Below, in pieces: positions 1-16,100 of a DNA stretch of 64,000 nucleotides. How positions within the stretch are numbered: the stretch's first letter is position 1; the number at the start of each line of letters is the position of its first letter. The notes below the pieces were generated by a model, which saw only the letters and a list, made by a program, of their open reading frames with translations, had not been told where the DNA came from and made no database searches. The translations under genes and the position numbers were made by a program. Source of the DNA: Vanilla planifolia (Eukaryota; Streptophyta; Magnoliopsida; Asparagales; Orchidaceae); assembly GCA_023846275.1 (NCBI GenBank), contig JAIUJO010000083.1, positions 1,941,037 through 2,005,036 on the forward strand. Reading direction: 5' to 3'.

Positions 1-1945
1 GACTAACACATAGACACACACTCGCACAAAAATAAGCACTTGCTTACACACACACAATCACACACATAGATATATGAACAATTGTGAATGAACAACACAG
101 ATAGACACATGTTCACACATATGCATACACATGCAAAAGCATGCACACACACCCACGCATGCATACATATGCACATGCGCACATGCACATAAAGAAACAC
201 ACACACACACACAATTTCTTGTACATACACACATGCACACATACACGTACACATGCATGCAAGCACGTAGACTTACACATGAGATATAGACACACACAAT
301 CACACATGCACCCATATACCCATACACCCAAACAAGAACACATAAATAAATACACACATGCACACAAACTCATATACACACACACATGCACACAAACAAT
401 ATATATGCACAAATGCACACATGCATGCACACATACACACATGCCCCCAAGCGCAAACACATAATGACACACTCGTATAAATATGCTTACACACACATGG
501 GAACCCTTTCACATGCATGCACATGCACTCATGTACAAAAGCACACACACCCACACACTTGCACACTCACATGCACACACATACATTTGCACCAACATAG
601 GATGACACCATACACTTATACCAATATGCCTACACACTCACATATAGATTGATATACACCCATAAGCAAGTACTCATATGCACAAACATACACACACAGA
701 TATTAATGGACACACACACACATGCACACATACTTGGTTTCACAAACCTACTTACACACAAAAATGCACACACATGAACAAACCTATATGTGTAGATACT
801 AGCAACTCTCAATGACACAAACACACACATGAATAAAAAAGCTAAACATGAACACACAAACACACACATGTATAAAAACATACACACACATAAAAATGCA
901 AGCACACATAGAAACATAAAAAATGTGAATGCAGACAAAGACAAACATATAGATACACACAACCACGTACACATACATGTACATGAAAAATTACAAACAT
1001 AAATGCACATGGACACATTACATATCCACACACACATGTGCAAACATGAGCACACATAGACACAGACTCGCATGCACACACATGCACAAATACACACATG
1101 CTGGCAAACACATGACTTACGCACCCCCACACATGCATGCACACAAGCATGCATACACATGAGCACATACACAAACATAAAGGCATGCAAACACCGTTGG
1201 ACACACAAACCTTGCACATAAGAATGTGCAAAACATACACTAAATTGCATACATGCACATAAACTCACACATGCATATACACAAACATGGATGCAAAACA
1301 CACACACACACACTAGTGTGTACATAGAAGAACACATATTCATGCATGAATGCATTCTCATAAACACACACATGCATATGTATGCACACACGTGCACAAG
1401 AACACTCATATGCACCCAAAACCAACCAACACACACACACTTACATGCACATAAACTCACACAGGTACACTTATGCTCATAGTCAAGCACAAATATGTGG
1501 ACACACACACCTGTACAAAGGTAGACACTCTAAAACAAATGCACACACTCACATAGACACCATGAACACAAACTTGAATACACAAAAAAACATATTCACA
1601 CCTATATGCATGTGCCAACAAGCATACACACATGCATAAACACAAAGACTTATACAAATGCGTACACAAACACCCACACATAAGACTTAAAATCCATACA
1701 TGCTCATACACCAACATAGATACACATGTGCATGCATCCACACACACATATACACACTCACAAAAGATATGTAGATGTATAGACACATGGACACACACAA
1801 ACATGCAGACACCACCACTCACAACATGCACACACACCACCACACACACAAGCACGTATATGAAAACCTAGAGACATGTAAACACACACAAATATAAATG
1901 CACACACACATGCATATGCTTGTAGATATACACAAAAACATGTGC
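1..1945. repeat. Degenerate CA/ATG low-complexity array, CA-rich on + strand (block A)
   Basis: The + strand is made almost wholly of CACA runs broken by ATG, ATGC and AT steps, so purines and pyrimidines alternate nearly throughout. Pure CA runs are short, and there is no fixed period or constant unit, which makes this a degenerate compound microsatellite and not a classical satellite. Open frames on both strands here are repeat translation: Cys/Val/Met-rich on the minus strand, His/Thr-rich on the plus strand. I see no gene, RNA gene or other landmark. The block is cut by the window start, so its true left edge is unknown. Confidence 0.93.
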
Positions 1946-4900
1946 ATCTGTGTGTGTGTGTGTTCATGTGCATCTATTTACATGTGTGTGTGTGTGTTTG
2001 TACTTGTGTCATTTGTGTGAGTGTGTGCATGTGCGCATTTGTAGGTATATGTGTGCTTTTTGAGCATGTTTGCATGTGCATAGGTGTGGCTCTAATATTA
2101 TACATGCATGTGTATACATGAATGCGCTTGTGCATGTATGCATATGCATGTGTCTACATGTGTGTGAGCTTGTTTATGTATGTTTGTGTGCCTATGTGTC
2201 TACTTGTGTGTACTTGTGAGTGCATGTTCATATTCACATGCATGCTCCTCTGTGCATGTGTTCATGTGACATCATGTGCATGTGTTTGTGAGTGTGTCTG
2301 TGTATACATGTGTGTGCATATGTATATATGTGTATGTGTGCATTTGCATTACTATTTGTGTGCATTCATGTTAATGCATATGTGAGCATGTAAGTGTATT
2401 TGGATGTGCATGCATTTGCTTGTACATGTATGTGTGTGTGTGTGTGCATGCTTTTTGTGTGTATGTGCTTATGTTTATGCTCATGTGTGCATGTGCTTAT
2501 GCATGTGGATATGTATGGAAGTGTGTACATGTGTGTTCTCGTGTTTGTGTGCATGAGTGTGTGCATTTATGTATTTTTTGTAGTTTTTGCATTGGTGTGA
2601 TACGTGTATGCTTATATGCATGTGTGTATGTGTATGGGTGTTTGTGTGTGCATTTGTTTATTCTTGTTCATGTGTTTGTGCGTATGTGCACATATTTTTA
2701 TGTGTGTAGACATGCATGCATGTGCGTGTATGTGGCTGTATGAATATGTGTATGCTTGTATGCATGTGTTTGTATGCATATAGGTGTCTGTGTATGTATT
2801 TGTTTATTCTTGTTCATGTGTTTGTGTGCATGTGTACTTGTTTTTGTGTATATACCTACAAGTGCATGCACATGTGTGTATGCATGTGTCTGTGTGTGCA
2901 TGTGCGCATGTGCACATGCATGCATAACTGTATGTGTTTATCTGTATGTGTGTATCGGTGTGAGAGTGGGTATGTGTCTGTGTCTATGCATTTGTGCATA
3001 CAAACGTGTGTGTATGAGTGTGCATGTGTGTGCCCATATATAAGTGTTTACATGTATGTACCGATGCATGTTTGTGTGTTAGTAAATGTGTGTGCTTATG
3101 CATGTGTCATTACATGTGTGTGTCCATGTATGTGAACGTGTGTTTGCAAATGTGGTAATCTTGGTGTGCACATGTGTGTGTGCATGTGTGTGTGTGCTTG
3201 TTGGTGTGTGTTCATCTATGTATGCTATCACATGTGTGTATATGACTATACATATGTCTGTATATGTACATGCATATGTGTGTGTATGTGTGCACATGTG
3301 CATGTGCATATGTGTGTGTGAGTTATGTTGTACATGTGTGTGTGCATAGAAGTGTGTGTGCATGTGAATTTTTGTGCTAATGGCTTTGTTTATATGTGTG
3401 TTCTTGTGTGTAGGTGTGGGTACTTGTTTGAGTACTTACATGAGTGTGTACATGTGTTTGTGTGCATTTGCATTTGTGTATATGCATTTACATGTGCACG
3501 TGTGAATGTGTGTCTTTGTGCATGGTTGAGAGCATGTGTATGTGTGTATACGTGCATATGTTTGTATGTGTATTTGTACATGTGAGGATATGTGTTTGTG
3601 TGGATGTGTGCATGTGACATGCATAATTATGTGTGTGTACATGTTTCCTAGTGTGCATGTATGTGGGTGTATATGGTTGTGTGTCTGTCGATTTGTGCAT
3701 GTGTGTGTACATAAGTGTGCGTGCATGTATTTGTGCATCTGTGCATTTGCATGTGTGTTTATGGATGGTGTGCATGCATGCTTGCATGTGTGTGTATTTG
3801 TGTGTGCATGTGAGTGCATGGGATTGATCATGGGTGTGTGCATGTGTATGTGCACATGTGTCTGTGTATTTTTATTTATGTGCATGTGTGTATTTATTCA
3901 TGTGTGTGCTTGCATCTATGCATGTGCATGCATACATTTGCATGTGTAAGTGATTATGTGTGTGCATGCATACATCATTTTGTTTGTATAAGAGCATGCA
4001 TGTGCATGTGCAAATGCACATATGTGTAGGTTTGTGTGAGTATGTTTGCTCATGCATTTGTGCATACATGTGTTCTTGCTTTTTGTGTGTGCATGTGCAT
4101 CTATATATGTGTGAGTGTGTGTGTGTCTGTATGCGAACATGTGTGCATACGTGAGTGCATATTTTTGCGAGTATATGTGTGTGTGCACATATGTGTGAGT
4201 AAATTGTGTCTATTTGCATGAGTGTGCATGTGTGTATGGGTGTACATGCATGTGTTTATGCATGTTTATGTGTAGGTGTTCTTATGTTTGTGTGTGCCTA
4301 AGCATGTGCATGTGATTGTGTGCATGTGTAATGCATGCATGTGCATGTGCTTGTGTATGCATGCGCATGTGCATGTACTTCTCTAAGCATGGGTGCTTAT
4401 GTGTGAGTATATACATGTGTGCATGTCATTTCGTGTGTGTGTGCATGCATGTGAGTGTTCATGTCTGCATGTTTTTATGTATATGGATGGGTGCATGCAT
4501 GCATGTGTGTGTATATGCATGGGCACATGTGCATGTGCATGTGCATTCATACAAGTATGTGTCTATGTGTGTGTGTGTGTGCATATGTGCTGTTCTATCT
4601 ATGTATGGATATACATGTGCATGTGTGTGTTCATTCACATGTGTGCATAGTCATGTGTGTAAGTGTGCATGTGCACGCAAATGTTTGCTTGCATGCTTGT
4701 GTGTGCATGCATGCATGAGCATCATCTATTCATGGTTTGTCCTTTGCATGTCTTTGTTTGAGCATCTATGATTGTGTTTGTGTGTGTGCACCTACATGCC
4801 AGTGTGTGTGCATGGGCATGAGTTTGTGTGGGGGCATGTGTGTTTGTGTGTACAAATATTATGCATGTGTGTATGGATGTGTGTCAGACATGTGAGTCCA

Positions 4901-5490
4901 TGTGGCATGTGTGTGTGTGCATGAATCCGTACATATATGCATTGGTGCATATTTGTATGTGTGTGAGCATGTTTGTGCGTGTTTGTATTCTTGGGTGTGT
5001 GTATTTGTTCATGTTTTCTTGAGTGTGTGTGTGTGTGTTTGTGTGCATGTGTGTTTGCACGCATGATGTTCATGTGTGTAGTTGTGTTGTGAAAGCATGT
5101 GTGTATGCATGCCTATGTCTCTATCTGTGTACGTGATTATATGTATTCACTTGTATGAACATGCTGTGTGTATGCTTATGTGTGAGTTCATTTGTGTGCT
5201 TGTGAATTTGTACACATGTTCATGAGAGTGTGTGTTCTTGTGTGCATGTATGTCTTTGTGGGTGTGATTGTGTGCATTTGTGGTTGCATATGGGTACAAG
5301 TGTGTGTGAGTGGTTGTGTGCGAGTGTGTATGTGCACATATGTGTGTCTGTCAACTTGTATGTACATGTGTGCATATGTGTGCATCTATATGCTTATGTG
5401 TCCATATGTTTATTCCTGTTCATGCATGCATGTATGTGCATATATGTGTGTGTGCTTGTGTGTGTATGCATGTGTTTGTGTGAGGGTCTA
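1946..5490. repeat. Same repeat in opposite orientation, TG-rich on + strand (block B)
   Basis: At about 1,945 the + strand changes within a few bases from CA-rich to TG-rich phrases (GTGTGCATGTGT), and it returns to CA-rich at about 5,490. The composition is the reverse complement of the flanks, as expected for a 3.5-kb inverted segment or for independent growth on the other strand. The left border reads through a CA-to-TG transition at CATGTGCATCTGTGTG. The right border carries a short non-repetitive spacer, GAGGGTCTAGC, at about 5,482-5,492. No gene is visible. Confidence 0.92.
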
Positions 5491-8400
5491 GCATGCATAC
5501 AAAAACTCATACACATTCACACACACAAAAATGCTTACAAATAGGCACATAATTGCACACGTGTAGACACATGCACCTACACATGCCCAAATTTTCTCAC
5601 ATGCACACATGCATAGGCAAGGCACACATATGAGAACAAACACAACACACCCACAAAACCCCACACACATACACATATATGCACAAGCATGCATATGAAT
5701 AGACACTTGTACAAGCACACATGCTCATATACACATACACACACACACATACACACTAACTCATGCACAGATACATAGCCACAAAAATGCACATACACAC
5801 ACACAAACAAACAAACATGCACACATACACAGGTGAACACACTCACAAATATGCCCATGTGCGTGCACATGAACACATACATAGAAATGCATGCACATAC
5901 ACACAACACATGCAAACACTCATGCATGCACACACAAACATATACACACAGGTGTGCAAGTATGTAGGCACAAACACACACATAGTCTCACATGCATGCA
6001 CACATACACATGCATGTGAATGCACATAAACACACACATGCGCATGCATACTCATGGATAGAAATGTGCATAATCATGCACATGCAAATGTACACATATA
6101 TAAACACATACACAAGTGCATGTGCACAAATGTACATACTTGCTTATATATACACAAAAATACCCCCACACACATGCACTTGCACACATATGCCAAAAAA
6201 TATGCACAAACATACACACACACAAGCACACAATCACACACACACAACCACACAAAGCACACATCTATATTGACACATGCAAACACACACACATATATAC
6301 ATACACATGCATGCAAGCACACATAATCATGCAAAAAAAAACTACATACACACACATACAAAGATACATGCATACACATTCACACAAGCAGATGCATCTG
6401 AAAAGGTAAACACACATTCATGCTCTCAAAGGCTTTTACACATGTATACACACATGTGCACACACACGATCACACGCATAAGCACAAGCATGCACATGCA
6501 CACATAGACACACATATGTATGCATGTGCATGCACACACATGCGAGTGCACACACATTCAAAAGTGTAAGCACATGCACAAACACACACACACACACATG
6601 CCCACTTGCATGCACATGAACACATGTAAAGATGCACAAATATGCACACAAGCATGCATAAACAAAAAAACACTCATGCATTAGTGCTCACACGCACCCA
6701 CACATGCTTAGACTCACACTGCCCACACATCAATGCACAAATATGCATGCTCACACACACATACACACATGCATGAATACACACAAGCAATCACACAAAT
6801 TTACAAAAGCACACACATATGTAAACACATCCAATCAAGCATGAACACAAGGGTATGTGGAGAACCTACACACATATGCATACACTAACTCAAACATAAA
6901 CACAAGCACATATACAAAAACATGCACCTCCATACACACATATATTCACTCACACATACACACACACACATTCACATAAGCACACCTACATATGCACACA
7001 CCCACATATGAAGACACATGAACACATAAAGGCAAACACATATGCACACCTAGGCACACATAGGCATTCACTTATACACAACCGCATGCATGCACTCACA
7101 CATAACTACACACGCATAAAAACACACACAAATACACGTATGCATACACACATAAAGATGCACATACATATTTATTCACACAAATATGCACACATATACA
7201 TTAAAATACACATTAATACAAATATACATGCCCACACACACACACACACACTCCCCTACACAAGTTGATAAACACATGCACTTATGCACATGCACTCATG
7301 CAAGCATTCATGCACAAATGCATACTTGCACGCACACACACACATACACACACCCACAAGTGTGTGCACATGTGCACACATACACAGACACATGCATGCA
7401 TAAAAAGGGATACATAGAAACATTCACACAAATAGCCACTCACACAAGTACACACACATGCATATGCTTATGCATTAACACTCTCATACACATGCATGCA
7501 CACACATGAAGAAACACTTGCATGGACCTACACACACATGTGTGTACCATGGTGCACACAAATATATACCTGCACACACTCCCACAAACAGACAAACACA
7601 CACACATCCACATGCACATATGTGCATATATGCACACACCTACACATGAAGGAACAAACACCCATATTAGCTCCATAAAGACATACACACACATGCCCAC
7701 TAACACACACACACATATACTCACATGCACACTTGCACACACAAGGAGACACATAGACACGAACAATAATGCATATGTTAGCCAAACATACTCACTCAGA
7801 CAAACACACACACATGAATTCATGCCCACATGGGCACACTAACTCAAGCGTGAACCCACTCTCACAAGTGACATTCACATAAGCACAGATGCACACATGC
7901 ACATGCATATAAATGCATGAAAATAATTGGGTGCACACACATAAGCGCACATGTAAATACTCACATACACATGCACATATGTACGTATAGATACACAGAT
8001 GTATGCAAAACAAACGCACATGCAAAACCACGTATGTACAAGAATGCACATGCACAAAGTGCTCACATGCACTTGCAAGCACAAAACAAATACACACATG
8101 CATATGCATGCACACACACACCAACACCATAAGCACAAGCATTGTCACCCATTGCACATGCACACAAACATGAACAAAAAGACACACTCTAGTACAAACA
8201 TGCATAAGCACAAGTAAAAACACAAGTACATGCATGGGTGCATGCAACTATACACATACGCAAACTTGCACACACTAATCTCTCTAAAACAACACAAACG
8301 TATACACATGTGAGCACAACCACACACGCACAAACACACACACATGCACACAAACACAACCACACATACACACTAGTGGCACGTATACAAACACACATAT

Positions 8401-9407
8401 GGATACAAACACACACACACTATCACACAAAAACATACAAATAGATGCACATGCTCTCACACACAAAGTCACATGTGTGCAATCACACATGCACACATGC
8501 TTTTTTGTAGGTACTTGCACATAAGCACACTCACATAAATTTGTATGCACACATACATTAATGCACATGCACACACATGGCCATAAGCACTCACATGCGC
8601 CCAAACATTCATTCACAAATACATGCACAAACACACATGTTTGCAAATCCACACAAGCACATTCCCAAGCACACATGCAAGTATATATGCACTTGCACAC
8701 ACACGTACATGTGCACACACATGCAAACACACACTTCTACACACTCATGCATGCACACATGAGAGCACACATGCACACCAACACATACACACACAGACAT
8801 ATGCACATACACTCACAAACACACACATACACATGCCAAAGAATGCACACCCAAATGGACACACCCATGCACACAATCTTGTATGCACAAACAAATGCAA
8901 ACACAAACATATTCACACACATGTATGAATACACATGCACAAACACAAAGTTGCACATGCACAATGATACGTGCATGTGTGCTCAAAAACACGCAATGGA
9001 ATGTATACACACATGCAAACACACACAGATGCACATGCACGTAAACTCTTACATAATCAAAAGAATACACACAAATGCACCCATAGAGACACATGTACAA
9101 AAACACATACACCAACACGAACATAGAAAGACATGTGTACATGCATACTGACAAATGCATGCATAACCACACATATTGCGCACATAAGCACAAACACGTG
9201 GATACACTCATGAGCAAACACACATGAAGACAGACACTAGCTTCAATCCACACTCATAGACACCTGTACATGCATATGCACACACACATGTGCACTCACA
9301 TACACACAAATATAGACACAAACATCCACTCACACACATACATAGACATAATGATGCGCATGCACACACATAAACACATGTAAGCATGCACACAAAATCA
9401 ACCACAC

Positions 9408-9420
9408 TCCCCCACCCCAC
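9408..9420. repeat. C-rich spot in block C
   Basis: A short run of Cs separated by single A residues (CCCCCACCCCAC type) stands out from the CA background. It is the second most C-rich point seen in the array. It is too short to support a functional call. Confidence 0.5.
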
Positions 9421-11068
9421 AAACATGCAACACAAGCACACTCACAAACACACATTCACACACATAACGTGCATAGACTTACACATGCAAGTAGACACAC
9501 ACACAAACACATGCATGTGCACAGCCACACATGGCAAAACACACACTTACACCTGATGCACATGCACGCACACACACATGCACTCCAGCCCACTCATACA
9601 AACACACATACACACATAATCACACATGCACATAAGCACACACACACACATAAATGCAACCAAGCAATCACATGGGCACATATAAGCACATGAACAAACA
9701 CACACATGCACATGCACATGCACATGCACCTAGATGCATCCAACACACACACATGTGCAAGTACATGCATGTATGCACACACATGAACAAAAGCATAAAT
9801 GCACACGTAAGCACATGTACACAAGCACAAAAAGCCACACATGCACATAGGCCTACATGCATATACCTGCACCCACACATAAACATGGTCACATGCATAC
9901 ATTCAAACATGCATAGATGTACACAAATATGCTCAAACACACACACACATGCACCTGTGCACACATGCATTAACACATGCAAATGCACACATACACACAA
10001 AAACACACATACAACCACACATCCCATTCACACACACATACACAAAAACAAACATAATGACACAAGCATATATGAGCACACATGTGTACGAATGCATAGG
10101 CACATTTGCACACACATACAAATAAGCACGTACACACACGCGCAGATGCACATACAAAATCACAAACACACATGTACATAAATAAATGCTTATGCATATG
10201 CTCACAAAGACACACATATACAAATACAAACACACACATGTTAATATACACAAATACACACACATACACATATATGCATAAGCATGTAAGCACACCCATG
10301 CAAACATGCATGCACAAACACATGTACATGCAAACACATGCACCCATGCACAAATAGGCATGCACATAAGAATACACACATGAATACCCATGCACATAAT
10401 GGCAAAATGCATATGTACAAGCTGAAGCATATACACATACTCACATGCACAAACACACATAAACACATGCATACACTAACACCGACACACAAATAAGCGC
10501 ATACACACACATACCCATTAACATAGATGCTGACAAGCTCGTGCACATGAACAAATACAAAAACACACACATACTTACACACATGCATGCACACACACTT
10601 GCACACACCCGTGCATACACACATATACACAAATGTAAAGACACACACACACACATGCACCAATGCACACATATACATACACCCACACATGCATACACTT
10701 TTGTATATTCATAACCATGCACAAAAATACACAAAAAGAGAAACATGCACAGACACAAAAGCACAGAAACACACACATAGAAGCAGTTGCACTCACACAC
10801 ACATATGTATTTAGATGTGAACACACTCACACACACCTACGCACACACAAACCTAGAAGGTACGACACACATGCACCCACCCAAACATGCACACATGGGC
10901 ACACACACACATACCTAATACACACATACACACACAACCACACATGCACACACTTGCATGCATAAATACACACATTTACAAACACACCCACACACACATA
11001 TGTATGCATGCACATATACATAAACATTGATGCACACATGCATAAGCAATCACTCACATGGGCTTATA

Positions 11069-11146
11069 CACACACACATGTACATGTACTCAAACATAAG
11101 CACACACACACATGCACATGTACTCCAACATAAGCACACACACACA
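11069..11146 (+). repeat. Tandem duplication, period about 34 bp
   Basis: Two adjacent copies of a unit ending in ACATGTACTCNAACATAAG occur, the first ending at about 11,100 and the second at about 11,134. They differ at only a few positions. The identity is much higher than between random stretches of the array, so this is a recent local slippage or unequal-exchange event. Confidence 0.75.
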
Positions 11147-13053
11147 TGCATAACCACACATACATGCTCCCACACTTGCACACAAGTACACACACATGCA
11201 CGCACTCACATTCTCACAAACTTTATCACACACGCACACATACAAATAGATGTGAATGCTTAAATTCACGAACACGTAGATACACATATACTACACCCAC
11301 ACACATAGGCACACATGCATGCACAACACTCAAACGTGTGTTCCCAGTTGCACATGCAAGCATAGATAGACACATGCACACACACACAAGCTAAAAAATG
11401 CACACATGAATGCATACATGCAAACACTCATACACACACATGGACATGCACATTCACATGTACACAAGCTCATGGAAACATGTTCACACAAAAAACACAC
11501 ACAAGCACACAATAATGCACAAATACACGCATGCATCCTTCCATAGATGCATGCATATGGACACATGCATACAGTAACAAATGCACATACTCTCTTAAAC
11601 ACACAAGCACACACACATGCATACATGCACAGATACACATGCACACACACCCACACACACCACCATAGACATACACACACATACACACTCACACATGTGA
11701 ACACAAGGACACAAATGCAAATACACGGACATAAACATAAGCATGCATAAATACACTGAGAAACATGCACACACACATAGATGTGCAAGTACACTAACTT
11801 TGACTCAAACACACACACATGTACATAAGTGCATGCACACACAAACATGCACATAGCACACAAAAACACATAGATGCACACACTCAAATATACACGCATA
11901 TGAGACCTCAAACGAATGCAAGCTGTCATGCAAAGGTGTGCATGCATTCCCACTTACACACATGCACACACACGTACATAAGCACACACACATGTATATG
12001 CACACACACATGCCTACACACACACTAAAACATACAAGCAAATACATATACACACAGATGCATGCATGCATGCTTGCACACACACACATGCAAACTGGCA
12101 CCCATAGACATGCATACATGCAAAAACAACGCACGCACTTGCATATACCCACATGCTTGCTCTTGCACACATACAAACACAAACATTTGCACACACACAC
12201 ACACACATGTGCACACATGCTCACAAATATACACACAAACATGTGCACACTGACACATGCTTGCACACATGCAAATGCATGCTTTCACACAAGCACAACA
12301 TGCATCCACCAACACACATGTGCACACATGTACACATAAGCACACACGCAAACCCATGCACAAACACTCACATCCATGCACATAGTTGCAAAGACACACA
12401 TACATGAATGCACACAATACACTAATGCATGCACACACATGAAGACACACACACATGCATGCACACATACATAAAGGGGCAAATGCAAATACACATGCAC
12501 ACACACTGACATACACAAGTAGACATACGCATACAAACACACACAAGCACACATGCGCACACTCACACACAAACACACACACACACATGCACGAACATGG
12601 CTCACACAGACACACACACATGCACAAGCGCACACACTCGCACACTAACATGCATAGACACACACATATAGACACATGCACACACGCACCCAACTAGATA
12701 GGCACAGTCACATACTAGCACACACATGTAATTGCAAACACATGTCCACTCATGCACACACATAGATGCACTCACACAGATACACCTGTAACATACATGA
12801 GTTAACATGCATATGCATACACACACATGCACATTCATATGCATAAGCTCAAAAATACACACACAAGAAAGCTCACAAACATGTATATACAACTGCCAAC
12901 ACATGTGTACACAAATATCCATATACATGTACATGCATTCATGCACACATAGACACATGTACATGCGCTCTCACAAACACATATGCACACACTCATGCAC
13001 ATAAACAAATGAACACACACATGTCACATACACATACACACGCCCAAACACAC

Positions 13054-13108
13054 ACATATACATAATCATGCATGCACAGATACATATACATAATCATGCA
13101 TGCACAGA
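13054..13108 (+). repeat. Tandem duplication, period 28 bp
   Basis: Two perfect copies of a 27-base unit containing ACATATACATAATCATGC lie at 13,054-13,080 and 13,082-13,108, joined by one T. The perfect identity implies a recent duplication. The period matches that of an independent duplication near 57,622. Confidence 0.88.
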
Positions 13109-16100
13109 CACACACACACACACACCTACACATATGTATGCACAATCACATGCACACACACACACAAACACACATGTGTGAAGACATGCTTGCACATGCA
13201 CACATATGCATGCATACAAAAACACACATACACACTTACACAAGTACACTGACACACACACACTGACATGCACACACGACATACATATAGATGCACGCAC
13301 ACATGCCCATAGACACACACACACACACACGTGTGCATGCACACTTTCAAGCACACACCCACATACATGCACATTTGTAAGCACACATACATGCATATGC
13401 ACACACAGGAAGAAATGAAAACATGTACATGAACAACCATGCACACCTAAACACATCCACATACACACTAAAATGCACAGAGACACACACACACATACTC
13501 ACATGTTCACATAATTGCACACACATACATAGCCACATAAATAGATGACCACAAATATACACTCACACACATACAAACACACACACATGTAAAACATGCA
13601 TAAACATTCAGACAAAACCACACACACCCATGCTCAAACACACTTGTGCACAAACATGCATGCTCATGTACACACACATCTATAGACACACACATATACA
13701 CATATAAACACATGTATAATAGCATACACACACACACATGTATACACACACATGTGCACATGCATAGGTGCACACATCTGCCCACACACAAACACACACA
13801 TGTACTTTTACAGGCACATGCGCATGCATACACACATGCTTGCAACAATAATTTCATATGCCCTCGAACATGTACACAAAAATTGCACACATAGTCACAA
13901 AAAACACACACACATATAGGCACATTTAGACACTCTCATCCATGTCAACACATAGATGTAGCCATAGAAACACATTAATGCTCACACACACTGATACACA
14001 TAAGCACATGAACACATAAACCCAAAGAAATGAATACACATAGACACACAAACATGTGCACACACAAAAATGTACACACCCACATCCACTTGGATAAACA
14101 CATATGCCCACACTCAATCACACACACACGCACACGTGCGCACAAATGCCAAGGCACCCACATGCACAAGCACACATGCACACACAAAAAGACACATATA
14201 CAGCCACATGCACACACATAGACACACTCACATACGTGCAAGCATAGTAGACACATGTGTACACACACACAGATGACCATTCATAAAAATGTACATACAC
14301 ACATGCATGCAAGCATGCACATGTAGACATGCAAAAATGCATACACACGCACATTGCTACCCATACATGACCATGCACAGACATGCACATGCACACACAA
14401 ACTGTCACACACATCCATGTAAACATGCATATGTACACATGCACACACACACACATGCACACAGACACATGCCCAAAAGCACTAACACACAAACATGCAC
14501 ATGTATATGAACATACACACACATGTACCTATGTACACACATAAACACGCACACACACACACATGTACCCATGAACACACCTGCATATGCACACACACAC
14601 ACACATGCATTCAATCACATACAATTGCTTGTACATGCACACATGCATTAGTACCCATCCACACACAAGCATATGCATGCAAATAGATAAGAAAATACAT
14701 ATACACTTACACACAAATGTATGTATGTCCATACACAAACACATAAACGCACACAAGAAAGCACACACCAACACACAAACATGTGCACACACACACTTGC
14801 ATGTATACACAGTCACACACACACATATTAAAGCATAAAAGCACCAAAATGTGCACATTCTTGAACACATGCATTAAAACACAAAGACTCACACAAATGC
14901 ACACACACACATATATATATGCACATACACATGAAGACACACACACATACCCTAAGATGTATGCACAAATACACATACAAACACCTACGTGATGCATGCA
15001 CAAACACATGCATACATGCACATACACACACATGCACATATATGCTTTCACACATTCACTCACAACCACACATACACACACACACACAGACTTCACCACA
15101 TGCTTAAATGCACATATGCACATAAAAATGCACACACACACATGTGCCCAAACACACTCACATGTGCCTATGTGCACACACACACACATGAATACCCATG
15201 CATGCATATGAACACACACACACACTTGCACACACATGAACACCACACACACACACACACACACCCACACAAGCTAATACCATGACCACAAACACACTGG
15301 CACATTAACACACACACACACACACACATATTTGTGTACATATATAAGCACACCCAAACATACCCACACACACACAAGCACACACAAACACACACATATA
15401 TACACACATGCACATGTATGCACGCACTCACTTACACATGCTCATGCACATAGACACGAACAAATAGAGGTAAACACATGCATGTACACACTAACACAGA
15501 CACACTTATACACACACACGTAAGCATTAGCACAAATAAATGCATACAGACACACACATAAGAACACACATTCAAACACAGACAAGCACACCTAAACATA
15601 TGCACAAACACATGTAGGCACATGCACACACACACACCCTCATCCACTTGAACAGATATAGAAACAAGCAAAAATAGACACACACGTGTACACATGAACA
15701 CGCATTCACAAATGTGTGCATACACTCACACACACACACACACACTTGCACATTCAAACAACCATATGCACACACATGCATAAAAAAACTCGCATAAACA
15801 CAACCACACAACATAGATACATGCACTCACATGAACACAAACTCTCACATGCATGAACATATACGCACATGCATGCACATAGAAACACACAAAAAACATA
15901 TGCCCATAAACACATAGATGCACACTTACACACACATATGTGCACATATGCAGATATGCACTAACACACTTTCACACACATAACAACCAGACACATGGGC
16001 ACACAGAAAAACATGCAAATGCAAACACAATCACACATATGCATATGTACACATACACAAATAGATGAACAGACAACCAACACAATACACATGTTATAGC

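Noticed and set aside
630..1508. 292-codon minus-strand open frame, and dozens like it across the array
   Set aside because: The peptide is a random mix of Cys, Val, Met, His and aromatic residues dictated by the repeat. Equivalent frames overlap on other frames and strands, and there is no domain, no codon bias distinct from the repeat and no conserved start context.
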